Below, in pieces: positions 31,451 through 42,875 of a DNA stretch of 64,000 bases; positions within the stretch are counted from its first letter, which is position 1; each line of letters starts with the position of its first letter. Location of the stretch: the NCBI GenBank assembly GCA_024195265.1, contig JAJLRJ010000002.1, forward strand, positions 21,536,570 to 21,600,569, in the 5' to 3' direction. Both the position numbers and the translations under genes were made by a program. The stretch comes from Dendrophyllia cribrosa (lineage: Eukaryota; Cnidaria; Anthozoa; Scleractinia; Dendrophylliidae). The notes beneath the pieces were generated by a model that saw only the letters and a list, made by a program, of their open reading frames with translations, ran no database searches and was not told where the DNA came from.

Positions 31451-33039
31451 GGAGTTGAAGGAACAGAACAGCCAACTGAAACTTTGGGTGCAAAAATTCA
31501 CCGCCGAGAGAAGATGTAAACAATGCACGCGTTGTCTTGCGAGACGTTACTTGCGAGTTTTGCTTCCGCTAGTGAATGTTTCTCGGGCGAAAATAACCTT
31601 AAAGCGATCACTTTTTCATTTAATATTCTTTTCTGTGTTTCGGATACAGAGGAATAAAAACTGGATATATTTTCGTGTGACTGATTGCGAGATGTTTTAT
31701 GAAACAGCTGCGTTATGCGTTACTGGAAAGGTTTCAAATTACTTTCACATTATGCAAATTGCAACATTTTTACCTCAACTGCAAAAATATGTTTCAAAGG
31801 GCTAAATTTGTTTCTCTCCTCCTAAATTATCACTTCTGTCGTTAACTTTGATTAAAGTTATAAGTTTCATTCAAACTTTATTATAATAACGGCGGGAATA
31901 CTTCCAGCAAAACTTTCAATTGGAAAAGTTGTTTTGATCTCGGGTCCGGACCAGGCAATTACATCATGGCTTCGAAAGGCCACTTTGCGGCTACATTTGC
32001 ATTCACTTCAAAAGTGTCAGAAACACAGACCAGCTAGTTACAAGATTTAGCTAAAACCAATAACAACCATCGGGAAACTCTGACATACGGCCTTTTTTTC
32101 AACGGTAAGTACAAAGTAGGCATCGATTTGTATTTTTCAGCATGTACTCGTCTTTTGACACAGTTGACACGCTACTTTAATAATTTACGTGCGATCTCGC
32201 ACGCTATTAAAGTGTACTGTGTCTTCTTGTTTTGACGGTTAACGCGCTTCTTTGTTAGACTGCTCACACTATCCGAATACTCCCTATCATCAAACCGTGA
32301 AATAACGTGCATGCAGATTCCCAAGACAATTATTCTCCAATATGCCTAATACAACGACGCCCAAGTATACGCTTCCACAGCGTCTTGTTCTTTATGCATT
32401 GTAAACGGAGAGTCGATAAAATGATTTTTTTTTCTTTTAGCGGGCTTTTCAAGTTTATTTACCCGCATAATTAAATCGCGCGTGAGCGCGCCGCATATGA
32501 TCCCACGCATTGGATAAAGGTCGTGCAGTGGGTTATGGGTAAAATACTCGGACATCCGAGTGATCACGACACCCTGAGTGACTCAACACTCACTCTTTAC
32601 ACCGGTTTGAAAAGGGGATCTCGACCAAGACATTTGCTGCCTACTAAACTTCCAAGGTAAAGTGAACATGTAACGTAACGTTTTTCAAAATAATATAATT
32701 TTTCGAACCTTTACTTTAAAAAGGCGATGTGTTTTGAAATCGACCCACGTGTGTGAGTATTAAATATCGAATCATGAATCTTCGACCATGAGTCAGTTCT
32801 AGCGGTATTAAACGAAAGAACTTCCCTTTTCAATCAAACGAGTGAGTATTAAAAGCCGTAAAAGATAAAGGTGGGACTTCGATATTCTTGAGAAAAAGGC
32901 AGTGAATCTCTGTGATTAAGCCATGTTCCTATGATAACGTTATGCTCTCCTCTGTACAGCTGTACACAATTTATGTACTGTGAGCTTACATACACCTGGA
33001 CATTAGAAAAGATAATATAGCTTGATTTGAATTGATGTG
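31451..33039. other. Intergenic, no gene recognised
   Basis: Short frames only. A 32150-32230 segment contains CTACTTTAATAATTT... CTATTAAAGTGTACTGTGTC, partly inverted. Nothing else stood out. Confidence 0.3.
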
Positions 33040-33225
33040 AATTTTTAGGGAATCTTGTGTTAGATACTTATGATTTTAAGTTTCTCTGCCAATATTTCAA
33101 CGTCGGAATTCGTAATACACTTCCGTTATTGTTATTCTTTCTTTCCAATATTTTATTGTTTTATTTTATCAGTCGGTGTGATATCGTAAGACTTTACCGA
33201 CTTAGTCAATGTAAATGTAAATCTT
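33040..33225 (+). mobile_element. LINE 3' tail remnant
   Basis: An AT-rich 3' UTR-like block ends in CAGTCGGTGTGATATCG, TTTACCGACTTAGTC and a (AATGTA)n tail, the same layout as the 3' ends at 3115 and 5585. Confidence 0.55.
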
Positions 33226-33782
33226 TTTGTTTCACGCACCTCCTTGCAATTGCTACGTCAGCTTACAGACGTAGTCAAAACTATAACAATTTAACCCAAA
33301 CATAAAAGGCCGATTTATTTAAACGAGTCTAAATCCATTGCTAAACTTTTGTAAGCGCTGGCTATTAAACATTTGTAACATTTAGACCAAAAAAATAATT
33401 GCATAGTCATTCCATTCGCGTTTGCTCTGCTTGAGTAGTCAAGGTAACAATATTGCTAGGTCATGATCATGCCAAATCCTATACAATAATATTAATAACT
33501 TTATTTTTACCAAAGTTACCTATCATAAATTCTAACTACAAGGGCTACTGTTTGAATCAATAAATATGATCGATAATAATATGCCTGCACAATTCCATGA
33601 ATCAATGCCTCAGCTTTCCATGAATGCCTTAAATATAGACAGGAAAATTATAGACTGTCATTGTGTCTGTTTACAATTTCTGTTTAAACAAACAGCAAAC
33701 AAAAATTAACCTAATTTAATTGATATATTTTGGGGTTTGTTTAACAACAAAAGTGGGGCACCAGATTTTAAATGAAATTGTA
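33226..33782. other. Intergenic, nothing recognised except a lone MITE-like end
   Basis: AAGGCCGATTTATTTAAACG at about 33307 resembles the left end of the element at 33783, so an older truncated copy may lie here. Confidence 0.35.
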
Positions 33783-34022
33783 AGGGCCGGTTATTTAAAC
33801 GAAGTTTAGACAGTGTTTAACAGAACCACAATCTAATCTAATTTCAATCTGCCAAACCTCAATATTTATACGTTTTTTACTGTAAACAGTATCAAGAAGG
33901 CATGTAGCACAGACTAGAAAAACATTTATCTCATAAAATAACCAACTTATGAACAGATATGGAGGTCCATTAATTTTCTTAAACTGCGGTCTAAGTTAGA
34001 TTTCATTTATTTAACCGGCCCT
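33783..34022. mobile_element. MITE with AGGGCCGGTTATTTAAA ends (family H)
   Basis: The left end AGGGCCGGTTATTTAAACG and right end AAATGAAATAACC-type text finishing ATTTAACCGGCCCT are inverted. Similarity runs in through AGTTTAGAC / GTCTAAGTT. 240 bases, no coding. Confidence 0.65.
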
Positions 34023-34566
34023 AGGAGTTTTAATGAAGGAATAGCCGGACAAGCAAACTGTTGATACTTACACAAGAGCACTGTACCCCAGGTTGATGAT
34101 GGACTGTTTTGGTGTCCACCTGTTAATTATTAACTTCATGTTCTAATTTAAAAGTTCTTTAATTCTGTTCAGAAGCACAATTTAGAACTTAGAACTTAGA
34201 AATATATGTGTACTCCCAACTAGTGAGAACTAATACTGGGAGGGTGCTTGTGTAGGTGATTTTAAATTAGGTGCTGGATAAATAGTGCATGTGAAATTAA
34301 ATACTATACGGTCAGCGGTTACAGTCTCTTGAGATGAGCGGGTGGGCTCATAGTACGGATTTCAGGAAAAGCTAATGTTTGAAAGATCTGTAGGTTCTGA
34401 GCAAGAACTGCTTGTTCTGAAACTCAAAGTCTGTTCTATATGTGGATTGATGTAACAGAAGGGGAATAACTGACATTAACACATGGTCGTAAGGTATATG
34501 GCTTACAAGATCTAGGTGATTGTTTCAAACAAGGGGGGAAAGAGATATTAACCTCATGACACCTTT
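34023..34566. other. Intergenic up to the BEL/Pao insertion site
   Basis: No gene or repeat boundary recognised. The pre-insertion target sequence CCTTT is at 34562-34566. Confidence 0.35.
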
Positions 34567-34788
34567 TGACCGGAACTGTCAAGTGCCGAAATATAATTAC
34601 CGGATATGACATTTTTTTGATTTTTTCGTTGATTGACTTTTGAAATCGGGGAAGAGATATGGTGATTGAGAGTGTAAGAACTCGAGAGGAATCGAATCGG
34701 TGGGAGAAAATGTAAGAGCGTATTGTAGGAACGAATAAAACGTGGAATTATACAAGTGAGTCTTGAGTGTACCCCCAAGTTCGGTACA
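34567..34788 (+). repeat. 5' LTR of the BEL/Pao element
   Basis: 222 bases from TGACCGGAACTGTCAAG to CAAGTTCGGTACA. It contains an AATAAA (34735-34740) that could serve as the LTR poly(A) signal. Identical to the 3' LTR by eye. Confidence 0.95.
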
Positions 34789-34903
34789 TTAGTGGTGCTG
34801 GGACCAGGATACGTTTACGTGGGAGAGGAGTTTAGCGGAAACAAGATCGCGAACAAAAAGAGGATTTGTGGCGTGGTAAAATCGGCCGCTCAACTAAATC
34901 AAC

Positions 34904-35500
34904 ATGGAAAATTTGGAAGGTCTCAGCGAGGAGGAGAAAAAATTCGAAAAGGATATCAAAAAGGAAATCGACAAGCTGGATTACTATCTGGGAGATACAG
35001 AAGAATCGATTGAAACCGGCGATTTTAAAGAAATGGTAGTTGTGTGCAAAAGAACAGATGAAATACTGGATCGGCTCAATGACCTCGTGTCTCAAATGCA
35101 AGAACTGAAATTGGAACGTGATGTTTACACACCAAGAGACGTACGACAATGGAAAAAGAATACCAAGGCGAAATATTCCCCTTTCGTCGACAAAAGAGAG
35201 AGCGTGTTGAAGATACTGGAGAAGAGGGAGAACCAGAAAGCCCAACAGACCGAGAGTGAAAATTTGGAGTTGAAATATGAGAAGGAAAGGCAATATCAAC
35301 AAGAAATGCACGAAAAACAAAGGCAGATGTGGGAGGAAAAACTCGACGCAGAACTTGAACTTACGCAAAAGAAATTGGAATTGGAGAACAACGTTCGCAC
35401 TACAACAGCGAAATTACCGAAGCTTAGGATAACTCCTTTCAAAGGAACACCCTACCGACTGGGTGAGATTCGAAAATATGTTCGTGACGCAAGTTCATAA
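34904..35500 (+). pseudogene. BEL/Pao gag, N-terminal part (frame-broken)
   Basis: 198 codons from an ATG at 34904. The N-terminal two thirds are strongly charged and predicted coiled coil (Glu/Lys/Gln-rich, about residues 80-160). The start of a DUF1759-type gag core follows ([13 protein letters not shown]). Similarity to that core then jumps to the next frame, starting at 35463, so a single-base frame break lies near 35455. It would have encoded the structural particle protein of the retroelement. Confidence 0.8.
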
Positions 35501-38500
35501 TAAACCTATCAGCGCAGAAGAGAAATTTGGCTATCTGCTCGAGATGGTAACCCCTGCTGTACGTGGAAAAATTGGAAACCTAAAACCCGGCGAAATCGGT
35601 TACAAAACAGCATGGGAACGACTGAAGATAGAGTACGGCCAAAACAAGCTGGTGGTAAGCGCTCACGTGCAAGAAATTGTAAATCTTCCGAGTGTTAAAG
35701 GAAACCACTTCCCTAGAATTCAGGAATTTTACGAAAATCTCAGCAGAAACTACGACGCACTGGTTACGATGGGTGAAGCCGACATGCTGCGAGGGTTTGT
35801 GATCTCCACACTAAACAAATTACCGCAAGTGAAGCCAGACCTCGTACGGACTGACGATAATTGGGAGAATTGGCGAATAGAGGATCTGATGAACAACCTA
35901 CAAGGATGGCTGAAGAGAAACAGAATGGAAGAACAGCCTGGAACTGTTCAAGAAAACCAGAAGAAGGAGAGACACTGGTACACTGCAAAAGGAGATGACA
36001 AATCACAACCGGATCAAAATAAAACCACATCCGTCTGCCTCTACTGCAAACAAGGTCACTGGAGAGACCGTTGTGAAACGTACAAGACATTAGAGAGCAG
36101 AAGGAAATTTCTAGCGGATAATCGATTGTGCTACAATTGCGGAAGGGCGGGGCACATTGGTCATCAATGCCGAAGCCGTGGCTGTTTCAAATGTAAAGGG
36201 AGATATCACACAAGCATTTGTGACAGAAATGACAACCCCCTACTCACCGTGTATACGCCATCAGCCGAGGAGACACTCCCAGCAATAATCCCCATTAATA
36301 TCAATGGAACAACACTGTGGGCTTACCTTGACACAGGATCGGGTAGGAACTTCATCTCACTGGAAGCTGTCAGAAGGCTAAAGTTAAACCCAGTACGTCA
36401 CGAAACCCGGCAAATAGTTACGTTGAGTGGAACACAGAAACAGTCCATGCCTATTTTCGACCTAACCATAGATTCAGTTGATGGACAGGCGAGAGAGCGG
36501 ATTGAAGTCACTGGAGCAAAGATGGCAGACTTCACGACCATCTGGAGACCAGACCTTAGCACTCTGAAATGGAAATACGATCACACAAAAGACAAGCGAT
36601 TCTATAAGAACCCGGGAGATGACTACACAATCCATGTTATCCTAGGTGATAGTACCTACTGCCGAATCAAGACAGAAGATGTTTTCAAAGGGAAGCCAGG
36701 GGAGCCCATAGTTGAAGGAACGACCTTTGGCTGGGTCATTCATGGCGGTGATCGCGTCACAGATGGCTGTCTGTTCACCAGAGAAACGAGTGACTACGAA
36801 CGGTTGTACAGTCTAGATGTATTAGGAGTAGAGGACCGGGGAGAGAGCTCGCAGTTGGACGTGCACACAGAGTTCGTAGAAAACATTTCAAGAAAAGCAG
36901 ATGGGAGATACGAAGTCAACGTTCCCTGGATTCCAGGACGGAAATTAGCGGAGACTAACGAAACGCAAAGCAGACAGCGCCTACAAAGAGTTGAGAAGAA
37001 GTTAGAGCAAATCATGAAGCTGAAAGAAGAATATGAGAAGATTGTAGCGACCCAGAACGAAAGTGGAATCATTGAAAAGGTGCCCGATCGTCCGACAGGA
37101 GACCGTGTGTTTTATATGCCACACAAGCCAGTGATCAGAGAAGATGCAGCCACTACAAAAGTCAGAAGGGTGTTTGATGCGAGCGCTAAGCCTCACTACT
37201 TGGCGAACAGTATCAATGACTGCATGTACAGAGGACCACCCTTACAGCCACTTATGTGGGATATACTGATCAGAGCGAGGATGTCAACAGATATTCTACT
37301 CGGGGACATAGAAAAGGCGTTTCTACAAGTGGGAATAAAGGAAGACGACAGGGATGCATTCCGCTTCCTATTCAAAGTGAATGGACAAGAAGAACACTTC
37401 CGGTTCACACGAGTACCCTTTGGAGCAGAGGCAAGCCCATTCATACTTGGAGCCACCTTACAGAATCACTACAACCAACAGCCTGAAGAGGTCAGAGAAA
37501 CAGTTCAAACGCTGCGAGACAACACCTATGTGGATAACTTAATGAAAACTGGCCAAGGATTAGAAGAAATGAAAAGGTTCAAATCAGAAGCTACCCAGAT
37601 ATTGGAGGAGGCAAGGTTTCCAGTTCACAAATGGGAGTCCAATCTTCGAGAGCTTGAGAGTGATGGGATGACCAATGCAAGCAAGATACTTGGACTTAAC
37701 TGGGACAAACAAAACGACACGTTGGAATTAACCATGCGACGATTTGCTGAGGAAGAACCGGTTACCAAGAAAACTATTCTCAGCCACCTGGGTAGCATAT
37801 ATGACCCCCTCGGCATATTATCGCCGACTACTGTGGAGGGAAAGCGGATATACAGAGAGGCGTGTGACGAGAAGAAAGGTTGGACCGTGGAGATATCGGA
37901 TCCCCTAAGAAAGGAGTGGACCAAGTGGACAAAGCAATTGAAAAATGTGACCATACCTAGGAGCATAATGAGAGGCACGACAAAGGTAGAAGCAGTACAC
38001 CTACACATATTCGCCGATGCAAGTAATCAAGCCTGCTGCGCTGCCGCCATAGCCGTAGTAGAGCACAGTTCAGGCGTGGTCAAAGGCCTCCTGACATCGA
38101 AATCGAGGATCTCCAAACGAAACACTTCAATAGCAAGATTAGAGTTAATCGGTGGACAAATGGCGGCAAATCTAGCGAAGAATCTCCATAACGCTCTGCG
38201 AGGATGGCCAGTGGAAAGTATCACAGTGTGGATGGACAGCATGGTAGCTTTATACTGGATTTTAAATCCCGGAAAGTCCTGGAAGGTGTTCGTCTCAAAC
38301 AGAGTGCGGAAAATGGCCCAGATAACGGAAGAATTCGAAATTCAATGGAGATATTGCCCCACAGAACAAAACCTTGCTGATCTGGGAAGTAGAGGTGCAT
38401 CTCTGGGCAAGATGGAGGAGTATGGATGGTATGAAGGACCACAGTGGCTACTAGCAAAGGAGGAGTGGCCACCCCAGCCAAGCATTAAGTGCACTCCAAG

Positions 38501-39434
38501 GTCTCAAGAAGAAGAGAAACCACTGAAGGATATTGTGGCTTACACGAGGGAGGAAATGCCAACCGAAACCAAGGAACAAGTTAAAGGCAGCAGTGAAGAC
38601 CAAGAGACAGATGAGTGGCAAGAGCTGCTCTTGCGAAACACGTATTGGAGAGTGCTACGGATTACTGCTTGGGTCCTGAGATTCAAGACCAACAGTCTTG
38701 CCAAGTTGAAGAAGATAAAGAAGAAGTCGGGCCCACTGTGTACCGAAGAACTTGCGAAAGCTAGACAACATTGGGTGGAAAGAGTACAAAGAGGAATCCC
38801 TGATGACATGGAAAGACCCGGATGGAAACTAGTCAGGGACAAGGAGACCAACCTCCTCAAATGTACTGGAAGAATCCAGGGATACAACCCAACCTACGTA
38901 GAGGATGGGCCGTTTACTCAGAAGCTCATTCAACACGTCCACGCTCAAATAAAGCACTTGGGTGTGGCCAACACAATGGCGGCTTTGAGGGAAGAATGGT
39001 GGATACCTCGACTCCGTACCCTAGTGAAGGAGATACGTAACTGCAACATCTGTAAGGTGTTCGCCACCAAGCCATACGGAGCGCCGACCACTTCCATGCT
39101 ACCAGAGTTTTGTACTGAGGTCAGTCGTCCCTTTCAGTACGTGGGTGTGGACTTTGCCGGGCCGTTGAAGTGCAAGGTTAACAAGACAAGGGAGGAGAAG
39201 GCTTATGTGCTGATTTTCACATGTGCGACATCGAGAGCGGTGCACCTGGAGCTGACCAGAACCCAGACAGCTGAGGAATTTCAAAGGAAGCTAAACGCCT
39301 TCATAACAAGAAGAACGAGACCAGAGCGAATTATATCAGACAACGCCGCGACATTTAAGACAACGGCAACATGGATTAAAAAGATTCGTAAGAGTGAGAA
39401 GTTACAAGATTTTCTTCGCACAAGAAGAGATTAA
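35463..39434 (+). pseudogene. BEL/Pao gag-pol main open frame (interrupted at both ends)
   Basis: 1323 codons in one frame. In order: the rest of the DUF1759-like gag core; zinc knuckles [13 protein letters not shown] and [14 protein letters not shown] (about residues 191-240) plus a further Cys pair; retropepsin motif DTGS near 290; reverse transcriptase with [10 protein letters not shown] near 613 and YVDN near 689, where YVDD is the usual form; RNase H with FADAS near 850; integrase zinc-binding H-H-C-C (about 1159-1198); and the first two catalytic Asp of the integrase core (GVDFAG, SDNAATF). It stops at 39434 after a frame change, leaving the third catalytic residue in the following frame. 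The product would be a polyprotein for reverse transcription and integration. Confidence 0.92.
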
Positions 39435-40152
39435 ATGGCAGTTCAATCTCTCCAAGTCACCATGGTGGGGAGGAATGTACGAAAGGCTGATTAAAGACAT
39501 CAAGAAAACAGTGTACAAGACGCTGGGAAACACACATCTTGCCTTTGAACAACTTAAAGCAGTGGTCATAGACACCGAGAAGCACCTCAACAATCGACCC
39601 CTAACATACGTTGAGAGTGACGAGGGCGGACCACAAACCTTGATGCCAAATGTTCTGATGTGGGGCCAGAATGCTCATGAGCTAGCAGATATTGAGGTCG
39701 ACGAGGAGGAAGTCACCAAGCTGCACAGACGTCTGAAAAACGCTAGAGAACACGCATGGCACCGTTGGCAGAAAGAATATGTCCACAGTCTAATGGAATC
39801 GCACAGAGTTAACAGAAAGGACAAGCTACAAGTGCCTGAGATAGGGGAGATTGTTCTAGTGGTAGGTGAGAACAGAAACCGAGGCGAGTGGAAGAAGGCC
39901 AAAGTGGTTCAACATGTGAAAGGGAGAGACGGAGTTGTGAGGGGAGTTGTTCTGCTACACAAAGGAAACAAGATTCAACGTCCACTTCAGCTAGTGTGTC
40001 CCCTCGAAATAAGGAGCTACAGCAAGGAACCGGCCGAGGTGAACGAAACTACAAGTCAAGAACCCAACAGGAGTGTGGCAAAGAGAAGGGCAGCCCACGA
40101 TGCGAGAGCGAAAATCAAACTGATCGTTGATCGTGAACTTGAACTTGACTAG
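39394..40152 (+). pseudogene. BEL/Pao integrase C-terminal part (frame-broken)
   Basis: 252 codons overlapping the end of the previous frame by 41 bases. It begins in the integrase core: the motif [11 protein letters not shown] contains the expected third acidic catalytic residue. A C-terminal region with [20 protein letters not shown] follows, which resembles the DUF5641-type domain of BEL/Pao integrases. The shift is most simply a single frame lesion, or a sequence error, near 39390-39420. Confidence 0.85.
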
Positions 40153-40216
40153 ACTTGATGTTCTGAATAGAGGAGACAGAGAGTAAAAATTAAGAACATT
40201 AATTTTTAGGGGAGCG

Positions 40217-40438
40217 TGACCGGAACTGTCAAGTGCCGAAATATAATTACCGGATATGACATTTTTTTGATTTTTTCGTTGATTGACTTTTGAAATCGGG
40301 GAAGAGATATGGTGATTGAGAGTGTAAGAACTCGAGAGGAATCGAATCGGTGGGAGAAAATGTAAGAGCGTATTGTAGGAACGAATAAAACGTGGAATTA
40401 TACAAGTGAGTCTTGAGTGTACCCCCAAGTTCGGTACA
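40217..40438 (+). repeat. 3' LTR of the BEL/Pao element
   Basis: 222 bases identical to the 5' LTR. It is preceded by a purine-rich stretch (TTTTTAGGGGAGCG, 40203-40216) suitable as polypurine tract. Confidence 0.95.
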
Positions 40439-40443
40439 CCTTT

Positions 40444-40740
40444 GACACAGGTTACCTATCACACAGGTTACCTATCCTGTGTCAATCGAAGGGCTAGGTG
40501 AAAAAACGTCCTGACATGGCCATTTTGGCCAATGATGTTTTAGTGACCCACATGGTCTGCCAAATTAATACTCAATAAATTTTATATTGTTGTATAATGA
40601 TATATCATGAGATAACAATAATCTGACAAATACTAGAAATTCTCATAATAGTGAGTTAACATGCACATTAGTATAAGAAAAGATTCTTTATTGTAGTAGA
40701 GATATATCATGAGTCAGAGAAGCTATTGTTATGATACATG
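40444..40740. other. Intergenic with short ACACAGGTTACCTATC duplication
   Basis: ACACAGGTTACCTATC is repeated twice in tandem at 40446-40477, followed by its inverse start (CCTGTGTC). Nothing else seen. Confidence 0.4.
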
Positions 40741-40907
40741 TATATGTTGTGGTTCAATTTTTTCTTTGGTTTAAAAATTTTCAAACCAGTTTGATTTTCA
40801 TTTTCCTTTGTCCCAGATTATGATAATGAATCTCAGATAAAGGAAAATAAAAATTAAACTGGTTTGAAAATTTTCAAACCAAAACAAAAATTAAACCACA
40901 ACATATA
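40741..40907. mobile_element. Palindromic MITE (family B, copy 2)
   Basis: Ends TATATGTTGTGGTT / AACCACAACATATA (one extra base in the right arm). The arms include GTTTGAAAATTTTCAAACC on the right and TTTAAAAATTTTCAAACCAG on the left, which pair. Related to 7856-7999. Confidence 0.65.
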
Positions 40908-41479
40908 TCTAAGTGGATGCTCAACTGTGAATAAACCTATTTCCAAGATCTGTAGTGGATTCTTAACTGAATGGATTGTGAGCCATGTTTCCCACGCAAT
41001 CGCAAGAAACTTCAGGGCTTTTGGCAAAAACTATGTACAGATCATTATACATGAAATCTGCAGTGCTACATGCAAACAATGGGTGACTTGATGGGGCAAG
41101 TTTGGAGAATTTTCGCCCAATTTTTGCCAAAATTGCAACCAAGCACATTTTTTCACCAAGCCCTTCTATTGTATTCAGCTTCAACATTTTGGATCTACTC
41201 AAAGCAAAACAAAAAATCCACTTTCCTTTTTAACTTCCCAAAAATTAACAAAAAGAGAAGTGAGTTGTCTTGTATTTTGTTGGAGCCATACCCCTGGTTT
41301 GGACCCCCTCCCCACCCCACTGGAAATTCCAATTTAGCTTTATGCTTTCCTATAAAAACTTTGGCTTTTGAGCCCCCACCTCCCACCTTTAATCTTATGG
41401 GACTACGAGAGCAATGTGCGACAATTTTAAGACATGTTTTACTTCTTTTGTATTTTTATATTATATTTTACACTTAGTT

Positions 41480-41668
41480 ATATAAATATTGTAAATATTT
41501 TAATTTATAATTCATTTTTAATTATAGCTTAACTTAAATTTATACACTTCTAATGAAGTTTTATTTTGTATCTTTTTTTGTTATTAATATTTCATGGCGT
41601 GCCTGGAAACTAAGCTCTTTAGCAAAGTGTACCAACCACACTAAATAAAGGATTGATTGATTGAATAA
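41480..41668 (+). mobile_element. LINE 3' tail with TTGA repeats
   Basis: An AT-rich 3' UTR-like block ends CACTAAATAAAGGATTGATT plus (GATT)n. This is the 3' end style of CR1/L2-like LINEs. It ends just 30 bases before the SDR gene 2 start codon. Confidence 0.5.
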
Positions 41669-41698
41669 CCTCTATTTATTATTCATTTATAACAGAAA

Positions 41699-42802
41699 AT
41701 GCACGCAGTCTATGTAAATGGCAATGAAACAAATGGATTTGTTGCAGACCACTCCGAAAATGGAATAGCCGATTTGAAAGCCAATGGCTTTCATGTAAAG
41801 AATGGTTACCATGCAACAAGCAGGGATGAGGTTTCATGTCTTAATGGAGCTAAATGTGTTATCCCAGAGCGCGTGTTGGTCACAGGTGGTGCAGGATACC
41901 TTGGTTCATCATTGGTACCCGTGCTGCTACAACATGGTTATGATGTCGTAGTATATGACAAATTCTTGTGGGGGGTTAGTCCCCTGTTGGCTCATGCTGG
42001 AAACCGGCATCTAAAGATCGTACATGGAGACATCCTGGACAAAAAACATCTGGCAAATCAAATGTCTGACTGCGACACTGTAATTCATCTTGCTGCCATT
42101 GTAGGTTACCCTGCCTGCGAGAAGTTCAAGGAATTAGCAGAGGAGGTCAATCTACAAGGTACTAAAAATGTGGTTGATAACCTCTTGCCAGGTCAGCAGC
42201 TGATTTATGCTTCCACTGGTTCATGCTATGGAGCAGTTGAAAATGGTCTGTGCAGTGAGGAGACACCCATAAATCCATTAACGCTCTATGGCAGAACTAA
42301 GGCAGAAGGAGAGAAAGTAGTGTTAGGAGCTGGAGGAGTTGCCCTGCGTTTAGCCACTGTCTTTGGAATTTCCCCCCGTCTGAGACTTGACCTGCTCGTG
42401 AATGACCTAACGCACAAAGCTCTCACTGTAAAGCACTTTGATCTTTACCAGGGAGGATTTCGCCGCACTTTCTTACATGTGAAAGATGCAGCGCTGGCCT
42501 TTTTCTTTGCCATGGAAAATTTTGAGAAGATGGAAGGGCAAGCGTTCAATGTGGGAGATGAAAATATGAACTTTTCCAAGTCCGATGTTGCTCAGTTTAT
42601 TCAGGAAGCAGTTCCAGAATGCAGAATAAGTGAATCAAACAATGGCGATGACAAAGATAAACGGGATTATCAAGTCTCATACAGGAAGATAAAACAGTTG
42701 GGTTACTCTGCAACAATAACGGTTCAAGAAGGTATTCAGGAACTGTTGAAGATTCTTCCATACATCACTCCAGAAGAAGCAAAAAAAGCTAGAAATGTCT
42801 AA
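41699..42802 (+). CDS. NAD-dependent epimerase/dehydratase, extended SDR (single coding exon)
   Basis: A complete 367-residue extended SDR, read from ATG 41699 to TAA 42802. Rossmann GGAGYLG is at 63-69, Asp87 follows beta 2, [13 protein letters not shown] is at 128-140, ASTGSCYG at 171-178 and catalytic YGRTK at Tyr197/Lys201. The first ~55 residues are an extension absent from the paralog at 1648-3528, rich in Asn, Gly and His, with no signal peptide; the core is otherwise colinear and both proteins end KARNV. The family includes nucleotide-sugar epimerases and dehydratases. Substrate is unknown; the sequence looks closest to bacterial-type members, from recall only. A TTTATAACAG acceptor ends three bases before the ATG, suggesting a 5' UTR intron, so this is not necessarily a retrocopy. 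ATTAAA at 42870-42875 may be the poly(A) signal. Confidence 0.93.
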   Translation: MHAVYVNGNETNGFVADHSENGIADLKANGFHVKNGYHATSRDEVSCLNGAKCVIPERVLVTGGAGYLGSSLVPVLLQHGYDVVVYDKFLWGVSPLLAHAGNRHLKIVHGDILDKKHLANQMSDCDTVIHLAAIVGYPACEKFKELAEEVNLQGTKNVVDNLLPGQQLIYASTGSCYGAVENGLCSEETPINPLTLYGRTKAEGEKVVLGAGGVALRLATVFGISPRLRLDLLVNDLTHKALTVKHFDLYQGGFRRTFLHVKDAALAFFFAMENFEKMEGQAFNVGDENMNFSKSDVAQFIQEAVPECRISESNNGDDKDKRDYQVSYRKIKQLGYSATITVQEGIQELLKILPYITPEEAKKARNV

Positions 42803-42875
42803 GGGAATGATCTCAATCACAAATGACAGTGCCAACACAACAGGTGCAGCTGTTATAATTATATTCTTAATTAAA

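Larger units (their letters stand above)
34567..40438 (+). mobile_element. BEL/Pao LTR retrotransposon, young but frame-broken
   Basis: A 5.87-kb element: 222-bp LTRs that are identical, TG...CA ends and a 5-bp target duplication CCTTT (34562-34566 and 40439-40443). A primer-binding-type TGGTGCTGGGACC starts 4 bases after the 5' LTR. Domain order is gag (DUF1759-like), two zinc knuckles, aspartic protease, reverse transcriptase, RNase H and integrase, the BEL/Pao order. The reading frame is broken twice, near 35455 in gag and near 39400 in the integrase core. Identical LTRs indicate very recent insertion. It lies between the TspO-like gene and SDR gene 2. Confidence 0.95.

Noticed and set aside
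35764..39902. About ten minus-strand frames across the BEL/Pao element
   Set aside because: Antisense shadows of the long gag-pol frame.
41070..41477. 135-codon plus-strand frame before SDR gene 2
   Set aside because: Composition is that of repeat-derived sequence with a hydrophobic AT-rich end leading into a LINE tail; no motif.
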